A DNA stretch of 64,000 bases, from positions 322,183-386,182 of the forward strand of contig NZ_LWLE01000003.1 in NCBI RefSeq assembly GCF_001905125.1, read 5' to 3'. A program made the position numbers and the translations under genes. Every line of letters starts with the position of its first letter. Position 1 is the stretch's first letter. Of this stretch, positions 46,635-55,933 are shown in pieces. This DNA is from Streptomyces sp. TSRI0281 (lineage in GTDB: Bacteria; Actinomycetota; Actinomycetes; Streptomycetales; Streptomycetaceae). The notes below the pieces were generated by a model that saw nothing but the letters and a program-made list of their open reading frames with translations, made no database searches and was not told the DNA's origin.

Positions 46635-48047
46635 CTACCGGCGCGCGCCGTCCTCCTGCGGTGCCTCCGGACGAGACCGGCGCGGGAGCACCCTCAGAGC
46701 GTCGCCCATGTCGGCGACTTCCGTGACCTTCATACCGGACGGGACCTTCCCCGGGTCGGTCGGGACCAGCGCGTGGGTGAAGCCGAGGCGGTACGCCTCG
46801 GCCAGTCTGCGCTGGACTCCGGTGACCCTTCTGACCTCGCCCGCGAGGCCCACCTCACCGATCGCGACCAGGTTCTTCGGCAGCGGGGTGTCGCTGGCCG
46901 CGCTGGCCAGGGCGAGCGCGATCGCCAGGTCCGCGGCGGGTTCGGTGAGCTTCACGCCGCCGACCGTCGCGCTGTAGATGTCCCGCTTGCCGAGGGCGCT
47001 GATACGGCCGCGCTGCTCCAGTACCGCCAGCATCATCGAGACCCTGGAGGTCTCCAGACCGGAGGTGGTGCGCCGGGGTGAAGGGATCTGGGAGTCGACC
47101 GTCAGCGCCTGCACTTCGGCGACCAGTGGCCGCTTGCCCTCCAGGGTGACGGTCAGACAGGTGCCGGGCACCGGCTCGTCGCGACGGGTGAGGAAGAGGC
47201 CCGAAGGGTCGGCGAGCCCGGTGATGCCCTCGTCGTGCAGCTCGAAGCAGCCGACCTCGTCCGTGGCCCCGTAACGGTTCTTGACGCCGCGCACCAGACG
47301 CAGCCGGGCATGGCGGTCGCCCTCGAAGGACAGCACCACGTCGACCAGGTGTTCCAGCAGCCGCGGCCCGGCGATCGCGCCGTCCTTGGTGACATGGCCG
47401 ACCAGGAGCGTGGCCATCCCGCGCTCCTTGGAGGCCCGGATGAGCGCCCCGGCGACCTCGCGGACCTGGGCCATGCCCCCGGGAGCGCCGTCGATCTCGG
47501 GCGAGGCGACGGTCTGGACGGAGTCGAGCACCAGCAGCGAGGGCTTGACCGCGTCCAGATGGCCGAGCACCGCGGACAGGTCGGTCTCCGCCGCGAGATA
47601 GAGGTGGTCGTTGATCGCCCGGATCCGGTCGGCGCGCATCCGCACCTGGCTCGCGGACTCCTCGGCGGTGATGTACAGCGTGCGGTGGTCCTCGCTCGCC
47701 GCCTTGGCGGCCACGTCCAGCAGCAGCGTCGACTTGCCGACGCCCGGTTCGCCCGCGAAGAGCACGACGGCGCCCGGTACGAGCCCCCCGCCCAGCACCC
47801 GGTCCAGCTCTCCGACGCCGGTCGAGCGCGCGGTGGCCTGGCGGCTGTCGACCTCGCCGATCGGGACGGCGGCGGTGGAGACACGGCCGGCCGCGGTCGT
47901 CCGCACGGCGGGGGCGCCGCCGAACTCCTCGACCGTCCCCCACGCCTGGCACTCGGGGCAGCGACCGAGCCACTTCGCGGTGGTCCAGCCGCACTCGGTG
48001 CAGCGGTAGGACGGCCGGTCCTTCGTGGATTTCGTACGGGCAGCCAT
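46635..48047 (-). CDS. radA: DNA repair protein RadA (Sms)
   Basis: Branch-migration ATPase of recombination. Zinc finger with CTECGW and RCPECQ, Walker [12 protein letters not shown], Walker [10 protein letters not shown], the family's KNRYG block ([15 protein letters not shown]) and a Lon-like C-terminal domain ([20 protein letters not shown] and onward). ATG 48047 is the last start before the zinc finger. 470 residues. Precedes disA. RadA is known to bind and modulate DisA in Bacillus and mycobacteria. Confidence 0.95.
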   Translation of the reverse strand: MAARTKSTKDRPSYRCTECGWTTAKWLGRCPECQAWGTVEEFGGAPAVRTTAAGRVSTAAVPIGEVDSRQATARSTGVGELDRVLGGGLVPGAVVLFAGEPGVGKSTLLLDVAAKAASEDHRTLYITAEESASQVRMRADRIRAINDHLYLAAETDLSAVLGHLDAVKPSLLVLDSVQTVASPEIDGAPGGMAQVREVAGALIRASKERGMATLLVGHVTKDGAIAGPRLLEHLVDVVLSFEGDRHARLRLVRGVKNRYGATDEVGCFELHDEGITGLADPSGLFLTRRDEPVPGTCLTVTLEGKRPLVAEVQALTVDSQIPSPRRTTSGLETSRVSMMLAVLEQRGRISALGKRDIYSATVGGVKLTEPAADLAIALALASAASDTPLPKNLVAIGEVGLAGEVRRVTGVQRRLAEAYRLGFTHALVPTDPGKVPSGMKVTEVADMGDALRVLPRRSRPEAPQEDGARR

Positions 48048-48218
48048 GGCGTCACCGTATAGGGGCGGTACGACAGTGCGGCCCGGGGCGGAGGCGTGCG
48101 GGGGCGCTCGCGGCGGAATTGGTGATTCCTGTCCCCTTTTGAGGGATACGTTCACCCGTAAGGGTTAAAAGTGCTGAAGGGGTACTAAGGGCATGTCCTC
48201 AATGCCTACGGTCGCCGG

Positions 48219-50072
48219 GTGACGAGCAGCAGGCTGGAGCCCCCCACGCACACCACCGGCGCACACCGGGCGCACCGTCGTGCGCCCCACTCGTCGGCAC
48301 TGCCGCTGCCCGCAGGCGACGAGCCGTATCTCGACGGCCTCTTCACCTACTGCCTCTCCGTGCTCTGCGACCACGAAGCGGCCACCGAGGCGCTCGGCGC
48401 GGTCCTGGTGATCGCGGAGCGGCAGGACGGCCGGTGCCCCGAGGGCGAGGAGGAACGTAAAACCTGGCTGTACGCGCTGGCCAGGTGGACGTGCCTGCGC
48501 AAGCTGGCCGAACGCCACCGCGGCCGCCACGCCCACCGCCACCCGGCGAAGGAGACCCGGGCCGCGCGCACGCCGTCCGCCCGCCTGAAGGCCGCGCAGC
48601 CCGACGCCGCCCAGACCTGGGCCGCGCAAGCACCGGCGCACGTGAACCACCGCGCGCCGGTGTCCATGCCCGGCGCACCCCCGATGGGCCTCGCCACGCC
48701 CCCCACCCCGGAGGAAGCGGCCGTCCCGGCCCCCGCCGAGTCCCCGGCCGCCGAGGCACGGCGGCGCGAACTGGCCAAGCTCGCCTGGCCCGAGGCGGCG
48801 GGCACCACCCCGGAACAACGGGAGGCGCTCGAACTCGCGGTACGCCACCGGCTCCCCCCGCGCGCCGTCGCCTCCGTACTCGGCCTGGAGCCCTCCGGCG
48901 CCCGGGAGCTGCTGGCAGCCGCCGTCTGCGAGGTGGAGCGCACCCGCGCCGCCCTCGCCGTGGTCGAGACCGGCAACTGCCCCACCGTGGCCCGTCTCAC
49001 CGGTGACCACCGGGTCCTGCTCTCCGCCGCGCTGCGCCGCGAACTCGTCCGGCACGTCGACGACTGCCCCCGCTGCCGTCGCGTCGCCGAACGGGCCGGT
49101 GCCGCCGGTCCCTGGCCCGGAGCCGCCGTCACACCCACCGCCGTGCTGCCGGTGGTCGAGGCGCCCCGCCCCTCCGTGCGGGTCGCCATGGTCCACGCCC
49201 GGCGCTCCAGGCCGCACACCCCGCGCTTCGACCGGGCGGGCTATCCGCTGGACCCGAAGGACCACGCCGCGCGCCGGGACCGGCTGCGCGCCCGGGTGGT
49301 GACGACGACCGTGGTCGCGACGGTCGTCGCCGCCCCCGTGATCGCCCTGTGGGCCGCCTACCGGGGGGCGCCGCACACCGGTGAGGGGCACGACGGCTCC
49401 TCGGTCACCGCGACCGAGATGGACGGCAGGGGCGGCATGGACGGAGCCCCGTACGACCGTTACGAGAACGCGGGCAACGCCCGCCCCGGAGAGAAGGGCC
49501 GCTTCACGGACGGCGCCCGTGTCCCGGGCGTGACGGCCGAGGTCATCAGCACCGGCGACGGACAGCACGGCCCCGGCCGCCTCGCCGTCACCGCCCGGTC
49601 CTCCGGAGACGTCACGACCATCACCCTGACCGCCTCCGGCAGCGGCCACCTCGCCTGGTCGGCGTGGGTGGACGCGCCGTGGCTGCGCCTCAGCCGTACG
49701 GCGGGCAGCCTCGCCGCCGGCGAGAGCGTCACGATCCGGGTCTCGGTGAACCACGCGGTGGAGCCGGACGGGCCGTGGAGCGCACGCATCGGCATCGCCC
49801 CTTCGGGGGCGGTGGTCGAGTTCGAGGGGTACGGAGCCACGTCCCCGGCGAACGGCGGCCCGTCGCGTCCCACCCCCCGCCCGACGGACCCGGGTACGAA
49901 CCCGACACCACCCACGCCGAATCCCACCGGCCCCACCGCTCCCACCTCGACCCCGACGGATCCCACCCCCGGCCCTACGGGCCCCACGGACCCGGGGCCG
50001 TCCGACCCGCCGACCTCCCCGGACCCGTCCGACCCGCCCACCGGCCCGTCAGGACCGGCCCCCACGGACTGA
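48219..50072 (+). CDS. Fusion of sigma-like regions, anti-sigma-type zinc motif, transmembrane helix and BACON domain
   Basis: A 617-residue single-pass membrane protein. Residues 34-105 resemble ECF region 2 (YLDGLFTYCLSVLCDHEAAT, ERKTWLYALARWTCLRKLAE), and 194-245 resemble region 4 (GTTPEQREALELAVRHRLPP). Then comes a ZAS-type H-x3-C-x2-C (His279, Cys283, Cys286), a membrane helix (about 359-380), an extracytoplasmic BACON-like beta domain (about 440-540, with LRLSRTAGSLAAGESVTIRV) and a 75-residue Pro/Thr tail. The sigma-like halves look degenerate, so promoter recognition is doubtful. GTG start. Divergent from radA. It could be a tethered regulator or an extracellular glycan-binding protein with a vestigial cytoplasmic end. 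Confidence 0.72.
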   Translation: MTSSRLEPPTHTTGAHRAHRRAPHSSALPLPAGDEPYLDGLFTYCLSVLCDHEAATEALGAVLVIAERQDGRCPEGEEERKTWLYALARWTCLRKLAERHRGRHAHRHPAKETRAARTPSARLKAAQPDAAQTWAAQAPAHVNHRAPVSMPGAPPMGLATPPTPEEAAVPAPAESPAAEARRRELAKLAWPEAAGTTPEQREALELAVRHRLPPRAVASVLGLEPSGARELLAAAVCEVERTRAALAVVETGNCPTVARLTGDHRVLLSAALRRELVRHVDDCPRCRRVAERAGAAGPWPGAAVTPTAVLPVVEAPRPSVRVAMVHARRSRPHTPRFDRAGYPLDPKDHAARRDRLRARVVTTTVVATVVAAPVIALWAAYRGAPHTGEGHDGSSVTATEMDGRGGMDGAPYDRYENAGNARPGEKGRFTDGARVPGVTAEVISTGDGQHGPGRLAVTARSSGDVTTITLTASGSGHLAWSAWVDAPWLRLSRTAGSLAAGESVTIRVSVNHAVEPDGPWSARIGIAPSGAVVEFEGYGATSPANGGPSRPTPRPTDPGTNPTPPTPNPTGPTAPTSTPTDPTPGPTGPTDPGPSDPPTSPDPSDPPTGPSGPAPTD

Positions 50073-50117
50073 CAGCCCGCGGGGCCGGTCAGGGCCTGCG
50101 GGCTGTCGGTCCGTGGG
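50061..50117. terminator. Long hairpin over a stop codon, bidirectional terminator
   Basis: Arms 50061-50080 and 50098-50117 pair over 20 bp with one G-T wobble and a 17-base loop. The left arm covers the stop codon of the BACON gene. Lies between convergent genes. Confidence 0.75.
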
Positions 50118-50135
50118 ACGAGGGCGGCAGGAAGG

Positions 50136-50990
50136 TCAGGCCGACGCACCGGGCCGCGGATCGGCCGGGTGCGGCGCCATCGGCAGCAGCGACGACAGCC
50201 GCTCCTCGCACAGTTCGACCAGCCGGTCGTAGCCCTCCTTGCCCATCAGCTCGGTGAGCTCGGGGCGGTAGGAGACGTACACCGGGTCCCCGGCCCCGTG
50301 CGCCGAGGTGGCCGAGGTGCACCACCAGTGCAGATCGTGGCCGCCGGGACCCCAGCCCCGGCGGTCGTACTCACCGATCGAGACCTGGAGCACGCGCGTG
50401 TCGTCGGGCCGGTCGATCCAGTCGTACGTACGCCGGATCGGCAGCTGCCAGCACACGTCGGGCTTCGTTTCGAGGGGCTCCTTGCCCTCCCGCAGCGCCA
50501 GGATGTGCAGCGAGCAGCCCGCGCCGGCCGCGAATCCGGGCCGGTTCTGGAAGATGCAGGAGCCCTCCCAGCGACGCGTCTGGCGTTCGCCGTCCTCGTC
50601 GACGCCGACCCAGCCCGTCTGCGTACCGACGTCATGGAACTGCCACAGCTCCGGTGTCAGCCGTGCGACATGGCCGGCCACCCGCTTCTCGTCGTCCTTG
50701 TCGGAGAAGTGGGCGCCCAGCGTGCAGCAGCCGTCGTCGGCGCGGCCCGCCTGGATTCCCTGGCAGCCGCTGCCGAAGATGCAGCTCCACCTGGAGGTCA
50801 GCCATGTCAGATCGCAGCGGAAGATCTGTTCGTCGTCCGAGGGGTCGGGGAACTCCACCCAGGCCCGCGCGAAGTCGATGCCCGTCTCGTCGGACCCGTT
50901 CGGTCCGTTCTTTTCCGGTTGCGATGTCTCCCGGTTCGTCTTCTGCTTCTTCGTGGCTTTGCCCGGCTTCGCCTTTTTCGTCTTTGGCAC
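50136..50990 (-). CDS. Conserved Cys-rich hypothetical protein
   Basis: A 284-residue protein with a Lys/Thr-rich, basic N-terminal 40 residues ([17 protein letters not shown]), then a domain with many cysteines in clusters: [46 protein letters not shown] and WWCTS. The C-C pattern resembles iron- or zinc-binding YkgJ/DUF3109-like proteins, but this is not certain. GTG 50990 has no clear ribosome-binding site and a later start is possible. Divergent from ppx by 51 bp. Function unknown. Confidence 0.7.
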   Translation of the reverse strand: MPKTKKAKPGKATKKQKTNRETSQPEKNGPNGSDETGIDFARAWVEFPDPSDDEQIFRCDLTWLTSRWSCIFGSGCQGIQAGRADDGCCTLGAHFSDKDDEKRVAGHVARLTPELWQFHDVGTQTGWVGVDEDGERQTRRWEGSCIFQNRPGFAAGAGCSLHILALREGKEPLETKPDVCWQLPIRRTYDWIDRPDDTRVLQVSIGEYDRRGWGPGGHDLHWWCTSATSAHGAGDPVYVSYRPELTELMGKEGYDRLVELCEERLSSLLPMAPHPADPRPGASA

Positions 50991-51041
50991 GCGCCAAGAG
51001 TAAGACCGACCGGCGCCGACCGGCCGCAGTAGCGTTCCGGT

Positions 51042-51989
51042 ATGAGACTCGGAGTCCTCGACGTGGGGTCGAACACGGTTCATCTGCTGGTGGTGGACGC
51101 GCACCCCGGTGCCCGCCCGCTGCCCGCGCATTCGCACAAGGCCGAGCTTCGCCTGGCCGAACTCCTCGACGCGGACGGGGCCATCGGCCCCGTGGGCGTG
51201 GACCGGCTGGTGTCGACCATCGCCGGAGCGGTCCAGGCCGCCGAGGACAAGGGATGCGAGGACGTCCTGGCGTTCGCCACATCGGCGGTGCGCGAAGCGA
51301 CCAACGCGGACAGGGTGCTGGCCCGGGTACGCGACGAGACGGGCGTCGACCTCGCGGTCCTCAGCGGTGAGGAGGAGGCCCGGCTCACCTTCCTCGCCGC
51401 CCGCCGCTGGTTCGGCTGGTCGGCCGGGAAGCTGCTGGTCCTGGACATCGGCGGCGGATCCCTGGAGATAGCGTTCGGCATCGACGAGGAGCCCGATGCC
51501 GCGGTGTCGCTGCCGCTCGGGGCCGGACGCCTCACCGCGGCCTGGCTGCCGGCCGACCCGGCGGCCCCGGAGGAGGTGAGGGCGCTGCGCCGCCACGTAC
51601 GGGCCAGGATCGCCCGGAGCGTCGGTGAGTTCAGCCGCTTCGGCCGCCCCGACCATGTCGTCGCCACCTCCAAGACCTTCAAACAGCTCGCCAGGATCGC
51701 GGGCGCCGCACGCTCCACCGACGGGCTGTACGTCCAGCGCTCCCTCACCCGCAGGGCGCTGGAGGAGTGGGTGCCGAAACTCGCGGCGATGACCGTCGAG
51801 GAGCGGGGCCGGCTCCCCGGAGTCTCCGAGGGGCGCGCCGCCCAGGTGCTGGCCGGGGCGCTGGTGGCGGAGGGCGCGATGGACCTGTTCGGGGTCGAGG
51901 AGCTGGAGATCTGCCCCTGGGCGCTGCGCGAGGGCGTCATCCTGCGCCGCCTGGACCACCTCCCGACGGAACAGGCCGTCCTGTACTGA
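51042..51989 (+). CDS. Exopolyphosphatase/guanosine pentaphosphatase family protein
   Basis: A 315-residue ASKHA-fold phosphatase. Phosphate-1 block [17 protein letters not shown] near the N-terminus, catalytic Glu region [28 protein letters not shown] and phosphate-2 block [14 protein letters not shown] are all visible. The shorter single-module length fits the actinobacterial Ppx1/Ppx2-type proteins rather than full-length GppA with an HD domain. Hydrolyses polyphosphate or pppGpp by family. Which substrate dominates is not visible. ATG start. Confidence 0.93.
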   Translation: MRLGVLDVGSNTVHLLVVDAHPGARPLPAHSHKAELRLAELLDADGAIGPVGVDRLVSTIAGAVQAAEDKGCEDVLAFATSAVREATNADRVLARVRDETGVDLAVLSGEEEARLTFLAARRWFGWSAGKLLVLDIGGGSLEIAFGIDEEPDAAVSLPLGAGRLTAAWLPADPAAPEEVRALRRHVRARIARSVGEFSRFGRPDHVVATSKTFKQLARIAGAARSTDGLYVQRSLTRRALEEWVPKLAAMTVEERGRLPGVSEGRAAQVLAGALVAEGAMDLFGVEELEICPWALREGVILRRLDHLPTEQAVLY

Positions 51990-52125
51990 CGCAGCCCGCG
52001 TGGATGCCGTTCGCGGACGCCGGCAGGGGTACGGGACCCGCGGGTACGGGAGGCCCGTCATGGCCCTGGTCACTTTCGGGCCGGTGCCCCTCGGCGGGGC
52101 GCATCGCTGCCCGTACGCTGTCCAG

Positions 52126-52959
52126 GTGGCAGAACCAGTGGTGCGCATCCCCGATGCGAAGGTCGCCCTGTCGACGGCTTCGGTCTACCCGGAGTCGACC
52201 GCGACGGCCTTCGAGATCGCCGCGCGCCTGGGCTACGACGGGGTCGAGGTCATGGTCTGGACCGACCCGGTCAGCCAGGACATCGAGGCCCTGCGACGGC
52301 TCTCGGACTACCACCGGGTCCCGATCCTCGCCGTGCACGCGCCCTGCCTCCTCATCACCCAGCGGGTCTGGTCCACCGATCCGTGGGTGAAGCTCCAGCG
52401 GGCCAGGGCGGCCGCGGAGTTGCTCGGCGCGTCGACCGTCGTCGTCCACCCGCCGTTCCGTTGGCAGCGCAACTACGCGCGTGACTTCGTGACCGGCATC
52501 TGGCGCATGGCGGACGAGACCGATGTGCGGTTCGCCGTCGAGAACATGTACCCGTGGCGCTACCGGGACCGGGAGATGCTCGCGTACGCCCCCGACTGGG
52601 ACGTCACCAACGACGACTACCGGCACTTCACGGTGGACCTGTCGCACACCGCGACCGCGCGCACGGACGGGCTGGCCATGGTGGACCGGATGGGCGACCG
52701 GCTGGCCCACGTCCACCTCGCCGACGGCAAGGGCTCCAACAAGGACGAGCACCTGGTGCCCGGCCGGGGCGACCAGCCCTGCGCGGAGCTGCTGGAGCGG
52801 CTGGCCCGTACCGCGTTCGACGGCCATGTCGTCATCGAGGTCAACACCCGGCGCGCCATGTCCTCCGCCGAACGCGAGGCCGACCTCGCGGAGGCGCTCG
52901 CCTTCACCCGGCTCCACCTGGCGTCGTCGGCCCAGGCCCCCACACGTGAAACCCGGTAA
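52126..52959 (+). CDS. Sugar phosphate isomerase/epimerase-like TIM-barrel protein
   Basis: A 277-residue AP-endonuclease-2-type TIM barrel: [69 protein letters not shown] and [20 protein letters not shown]. His and Glu residues at the barrel top (VHAPC, VENMYP, DLSHT, HVHLADG, VIEVNT) fit a metal site. The GTG at 52126 is chosen by frame and family start. Nearby GTG codons are possible. Its 3' end overlaps the tetR gene by 14 bp. Substrate unknown. Confidence 0.87.
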   Translation: MAEPVVRIPDAKVALSTASVYPESTATAFEIAARLGYDGVEVMVWTDPVSQDIEALRRLSDYHRVPILAVHAPCLLITQRVWSTDPWVKLQRARAAAELLGASTVVVHPPFRWQRNYARDFVTGIWRMADETDVRFAVENMYPWRYRDREMLAYAPDWDVTNDDYRHFTVDLSHTATARTDGLAMVDRMGDRLAHVHLADGKGSNKDEHLVPGRGDQPCAELLERLARTAFDGHVVIEVNTRRAMSSAEREADLAEALAFTRLHLASSAQAPTRETR

Positions 52960-53683
52960 GCGCGAGAAGCGCGTGACCCCTGAGAAGCACGCGACGCCCG
53001 AGAAGCGCGTGACCCCCGAGAAGCACGCGACGCCCGAGAGGCGAGAGGAACCCGAGGAGCGTGTGACGCCCGGAGCGGGCCCCGCCCCCCGGCGCCGCGG
53101 CCGCCCCTCCCGTACCGCCGGGGAAACCGGCCCCGACGCCCGTACCCGCATCCTCGAAGCGGCCCGTACCCAATTCGCGGAGCGCGGCTACGACAAGACG
53201 TCGATCCGGGGCATCGCCAGGGCGGCGGGCGTGGACGCCGCGCTGGTCCACCACTACTTCGGTACGAAGGACGAGGTCTTCGCCGCCGCCATCGAGGTCT
53301 CCTTCGAACCCGCCCTGGTCATCCCCGGGCTCATCGGCGGCTCGACGGACGGCCTGGGCGAACGGCTGGTCCGCTACTTCCTCTCGGTGTGGGAGAACCC
53401 GGCCACCCGGGCCCCGCTGCTGGCGATCCTGCGCTCGGCGCTCACCCACGAAGCGGCGGCGTCGGTCCTGCGCGGCTTCGTCCTGCGACGGCTGCTGGAG
53501 CGGATCGCGGCGGAACTGGACGTACCGGACCCGACCTTCCGGGCGGAACTGGCGGCCTCGCACATGGTCGGCATCGCGATCCTGCGGTACGTGATCAAGG
53601 CGGAGCCGCTGGCTTCGGCGGACCCGGAGGAGATCATCGCGATGGTGGGCCCGACCCTGCAGAGATACTTCACGGAAGCCTGA
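52946..53683 (+). CDS. TetR-family transcriptional regulator with a repeat-encoded N-terminus
   Basis: A 245-residue TetR regulator. The helix-turn-helix is at about 68-115 ([20 protein letters not shown], then [20 protein letters not shown]) and the C-terminal domain ends [19 protein letters not shown]. The first 45 residues are low-complexity Lys/Glu/Thr/Pro encoded by a 36-bp tandem repeat. GTG 52946 overlaps the upstream gene; several later GTG codons are alternatives that would skip the repeat. Start uncertain. Ligand and targets unknown. Confidence 0.83.
   Translation: MKPGKREKRVTPEKHATPEKRVTPEKHATPERREEPEERVTPGAGPAPRRRGRPSRTAGETGPDARTRILEAARTQFAERGYDKTSIRGIARAAGVDAALVHHYFGTKDEVFAAAIEVSFEPALVIPGLIGGSTDGLGERLVRYFLSVWENPATRAPLLAILRSALTHEAAASVLRGFVLRRLLERIAAELDVPDPTFRAELAASHMVGIAILRYVIKAEPLASADPEEIIAMVGPTLQRYFTEA
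52970..53041 (+). repeat. Two tandem 36-bp repeats (each two 18-bp half-units) in frame
   Basis: Units 52970-53005 and 53006-53041 differ at two positions. They encode [12 protein letters not shown] and [12 protein letters not shown], so each contains two TPEK-type half-units. They sit at the 5' end of tetR just after the preceding gene ends. Confidence 0.85.
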
Positions 53684-53854
53684 CTCCCGGGCCGGACCCT
53701 CCTGACCTGCCCCGGAGCCGTACGCCGCCCCGGACCCGGAGCCCGTACACCGCCCTCCTTGAGCACCGCGTCCCGACATCCGGACGTCGTGTCCAGATCT
53801 TGGATTCGAGGCGTACGCTCGAAGACAGTCTTTTCTGTCGAAGGAGCGAGCGCG

Positions 53855-55705
53855 ATGCCGCAGCTGAGGTCCCGCACTGTCACCCACGGCCGCAACATGG
53901 CGGGCGCCCGCGCCCTTATGCGGGCGTCGGGCGTAGCGAGCGAGGACATCGGCAAGCCGATCATCGCGGTGGCCAACTCGTTCACCGAGTTCGTCCCGGG
54001 CCACACCCACCTCGCCCCGGTCGGCCGGATCGTCTCCGAGGCGATCAAGGCCGCGGGCGCCGTGCCCCGCGAGTTCAACACCATCGCCGTGGACGACGGC
54101 ATCGCGATGGGCCACGGCGGGATGCTCTACAGCCTCCCGTCGCGCGACCTGATCGCCGACTCCGTCGAGTACATGGTCGAGGCGCACTGCGCCGACGCGC
54201 TGATCTGCATCTCCAACTGCGACAAGATCACCCCCGGCATGCTGATGGCCGCCATGCGCCTCAACATCCCGACGGTCTTCGTCTCCGGCGGCCCGATGGA
54301 GGCCGGCAAGGCCACCCTGGTCGACGGCACGGTCCGCAAGCTCGACCTGGTCAACGCGATCAGCGACGCCGTGGACGAGAGCATCTCCGACGAGGACATC
54401 CTCCGTATCGAGGAGAACGCCTGCCCCACCTGCGGCAGCTGTTCCGGCATGTTCACCGCCAACTCGATGAACTGTCTGACCGAGGTCCTCGGCCTCTCCC
54501 TCCCGGGCAACGGTTCCGTCCTCGCCACGCACACCGCCCGCAAGGCGCTGTACGAGGAGGCCGGCCGCACGGTCGTGGAGATCACCAAGCGTTACTACGA
54601 GCAGGACGACGAGACGGTCCTGCCCCGCGCGATCGGCACCCGCGCCGCGTTCGACAACGCGATGGCGCTGGACATCGCGATGGGCGGCTCGACCAACACG
54701 ATCCTGCACCTGCTCGCCGCCGCCGAGGAGGCGGAGCTGGCCTACGACCTCGACGACATCAACGAGGTCTCGCGCCGCGTCCCGTGCCTGGCGAAGGTCG
54801 CCCCGAACGTGGCCCCCGGCGGCACGTACTACATGGAGGACGTCCACCGGGCGGGCGGCATCCCCGCCCTCCTCGGCGAGCTCCACCGCGCGGGGCTGCT
54901 CAACGAGGAAGTGCACTCGGTGCACTCCGACACCCTCGCCGAGTGGCTGAAGAACTGGGACGTACGCGGCGGCTCCCCGTCGCCCGAGGCCGTCGAGCTG
55001 TGGCACGCCGCCCCCGGCTGCGTCCGCTCCGCCACCGCCTTCTCCCAGTCCGAGCGCTGGGACACCCTCGACCTGGACGCCGCGGGCGGCTGCATCCGCG
55101 ACCTGGAGCACGCGTACTCCAAGGACGGCGGTCTCGCGGTCCTCAAGGGCAACCTCGCGGTGGACGGCTGTGTCGTGAAGACGGCCGGTGTCGATGAGTC
55201 GATCTGGACCTTCGAGGGCCCGGCGGTCGTCTGCGAGTCGCAGGAGGCGGCCGTCGACAAGATCCTCCGCAAGGAGATCAAGGAGGGCGACGTCGTCGTC
55301 ATCCGTTACGAGGGCCCGCGCGGCGGTCCCGGTATGCAGGAGATGCTCTACCCGACGTCCTTCCTCAAGGGCCGCGGCCTCGGCAAGAGCTGCGCGCTGG
55401 TCACCGACGGCCGCTTCTCCGGCGGTACGTCGGGCCTGTCGATCGGCCACGCGTCGCCGGAGGCGGCATCGGGCGGCACGATCGCGCTCGTCGAGGACGG
55501 CGACCGCATCCGTATCGACATCCCGAACCGGTCCATCGAGCTCCTCGTCCCCGACGCCGAACTGGCCGCCCGCCGCGAGGCGCTGAACGGCGTCTACGCC
55601 CCGAAGAACCGCGAGCGCAAGGTCTCGGCGGCGCTGCGGGCGTACGCGGCGATGGCGACGAGCGCGGACCGGGGCGCCGTGCGCGACGTCTCCAAGCTGG
55701 GCTGA
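53855..55705 (+). CDS. ilvD: Dihydroxy-acid dehydratase
   Basis: Dehydrates 2,3-dihydroxy-acids in valine and isoleucine synthesis. The 616-residue product has iron-sulfur Cys ligands in [12 protein letters not shown] and [19 protein letters not shown], and other family blocks [43 protein letters not shown] and the C-terminal [17 protein letters not shown] precedes the ATG at 53855. The 170-bp upstream gap has a GACAG/CTGTC hairpin (53824-53839) and a TTCGA-type dyad (53805-53823). I cannot say whether these regulate it. The longer actinobacterial type, about 616 rather than 560 residues. Confidence 0.97.
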   Translation: MPQLRSRTVTHGRNMAGARALMRASGVASEDIGKPIIAVANSFTEFVPGHTHLAPVGRIVSEAIKAAGAVPREFNTIAVDDGIAMGHGGMLYSLPSRDLIADSVEYMVEAHCADALICISNCDKITPGMLMAAMRLNIPTVFVSGGPMEAGKATLVDGTVRKLDLVNAISDAVDESISDEDILRIEENACPTCGSCSGMFTANSMNCLTEVLGLSLPGNGSVLATHTARKALYEEAGRTVVEITKRYYEQDDETVLPRAIGTRAAFDNAMALDIAMGGSTNTILHLLAAAEEAELAYDLDDINEVSRRVPCLAKVAPNVAPGGTYYMEDVHRAGGIPALLGELHRAGLLNEEVHSVHSDTLAEWLKNWDVRGGSPSPEAVELWHAAPGCVRSATAFSQSERWDTLDLDAAGGCIRDLEHAYSKDGGLAVLKGNLAVDGCVVKTAGVDESIWTFEGPAVVCESQEAAVDKILRKEIKEGDVVVIRYEGPRGGPGMQEMLYPTSFLKGRGLGKSCALVTDGRFSGGTSGLSIGHASPEAASGGTIALVEDGDRIRIDIPNRSIELLVPDAELAARREALNGVYAPKNRERKVSAALRAYAAMATSADRGAVRDVSKLG

Positions 55706-55724
55706 CCCGAGCGGTACGTACGTC

Positions 55725-55767
55725 ACCGGGCCCGCCGCCACCCACGGGTGCGGCCGGGCCCGGTTTC
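55725..55767. terminator. Terminator after ilvD
   Basis: A 10-bp perfect outer stem (55725-55734 with 55755-55764) plus inner G-C pairs, followed by TTT. Lies 20 bp beyond the ilvD stop and faces the kinase gene, separated by a short region of imperfect CGCTTCACCGGC repeats (55881-55935). Confidence 0.75.
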
Positions 55768-55933
55768 CTGTGACCGCCCGGCCGAGGCGCGGTCCCAAGG
55801 CCGGGGCCGGGCGGCCGGAGCACGCTCCCGGGGCCGGGAGCCTGGTGCCTCCGGCCTCCGGTGGCCGTTCGCCGTGGGGCCGCTTCACCGGCACCCCCGC
55901 TTCACCGGCCCCCGCTTCAGCGGCACCCCCGCT

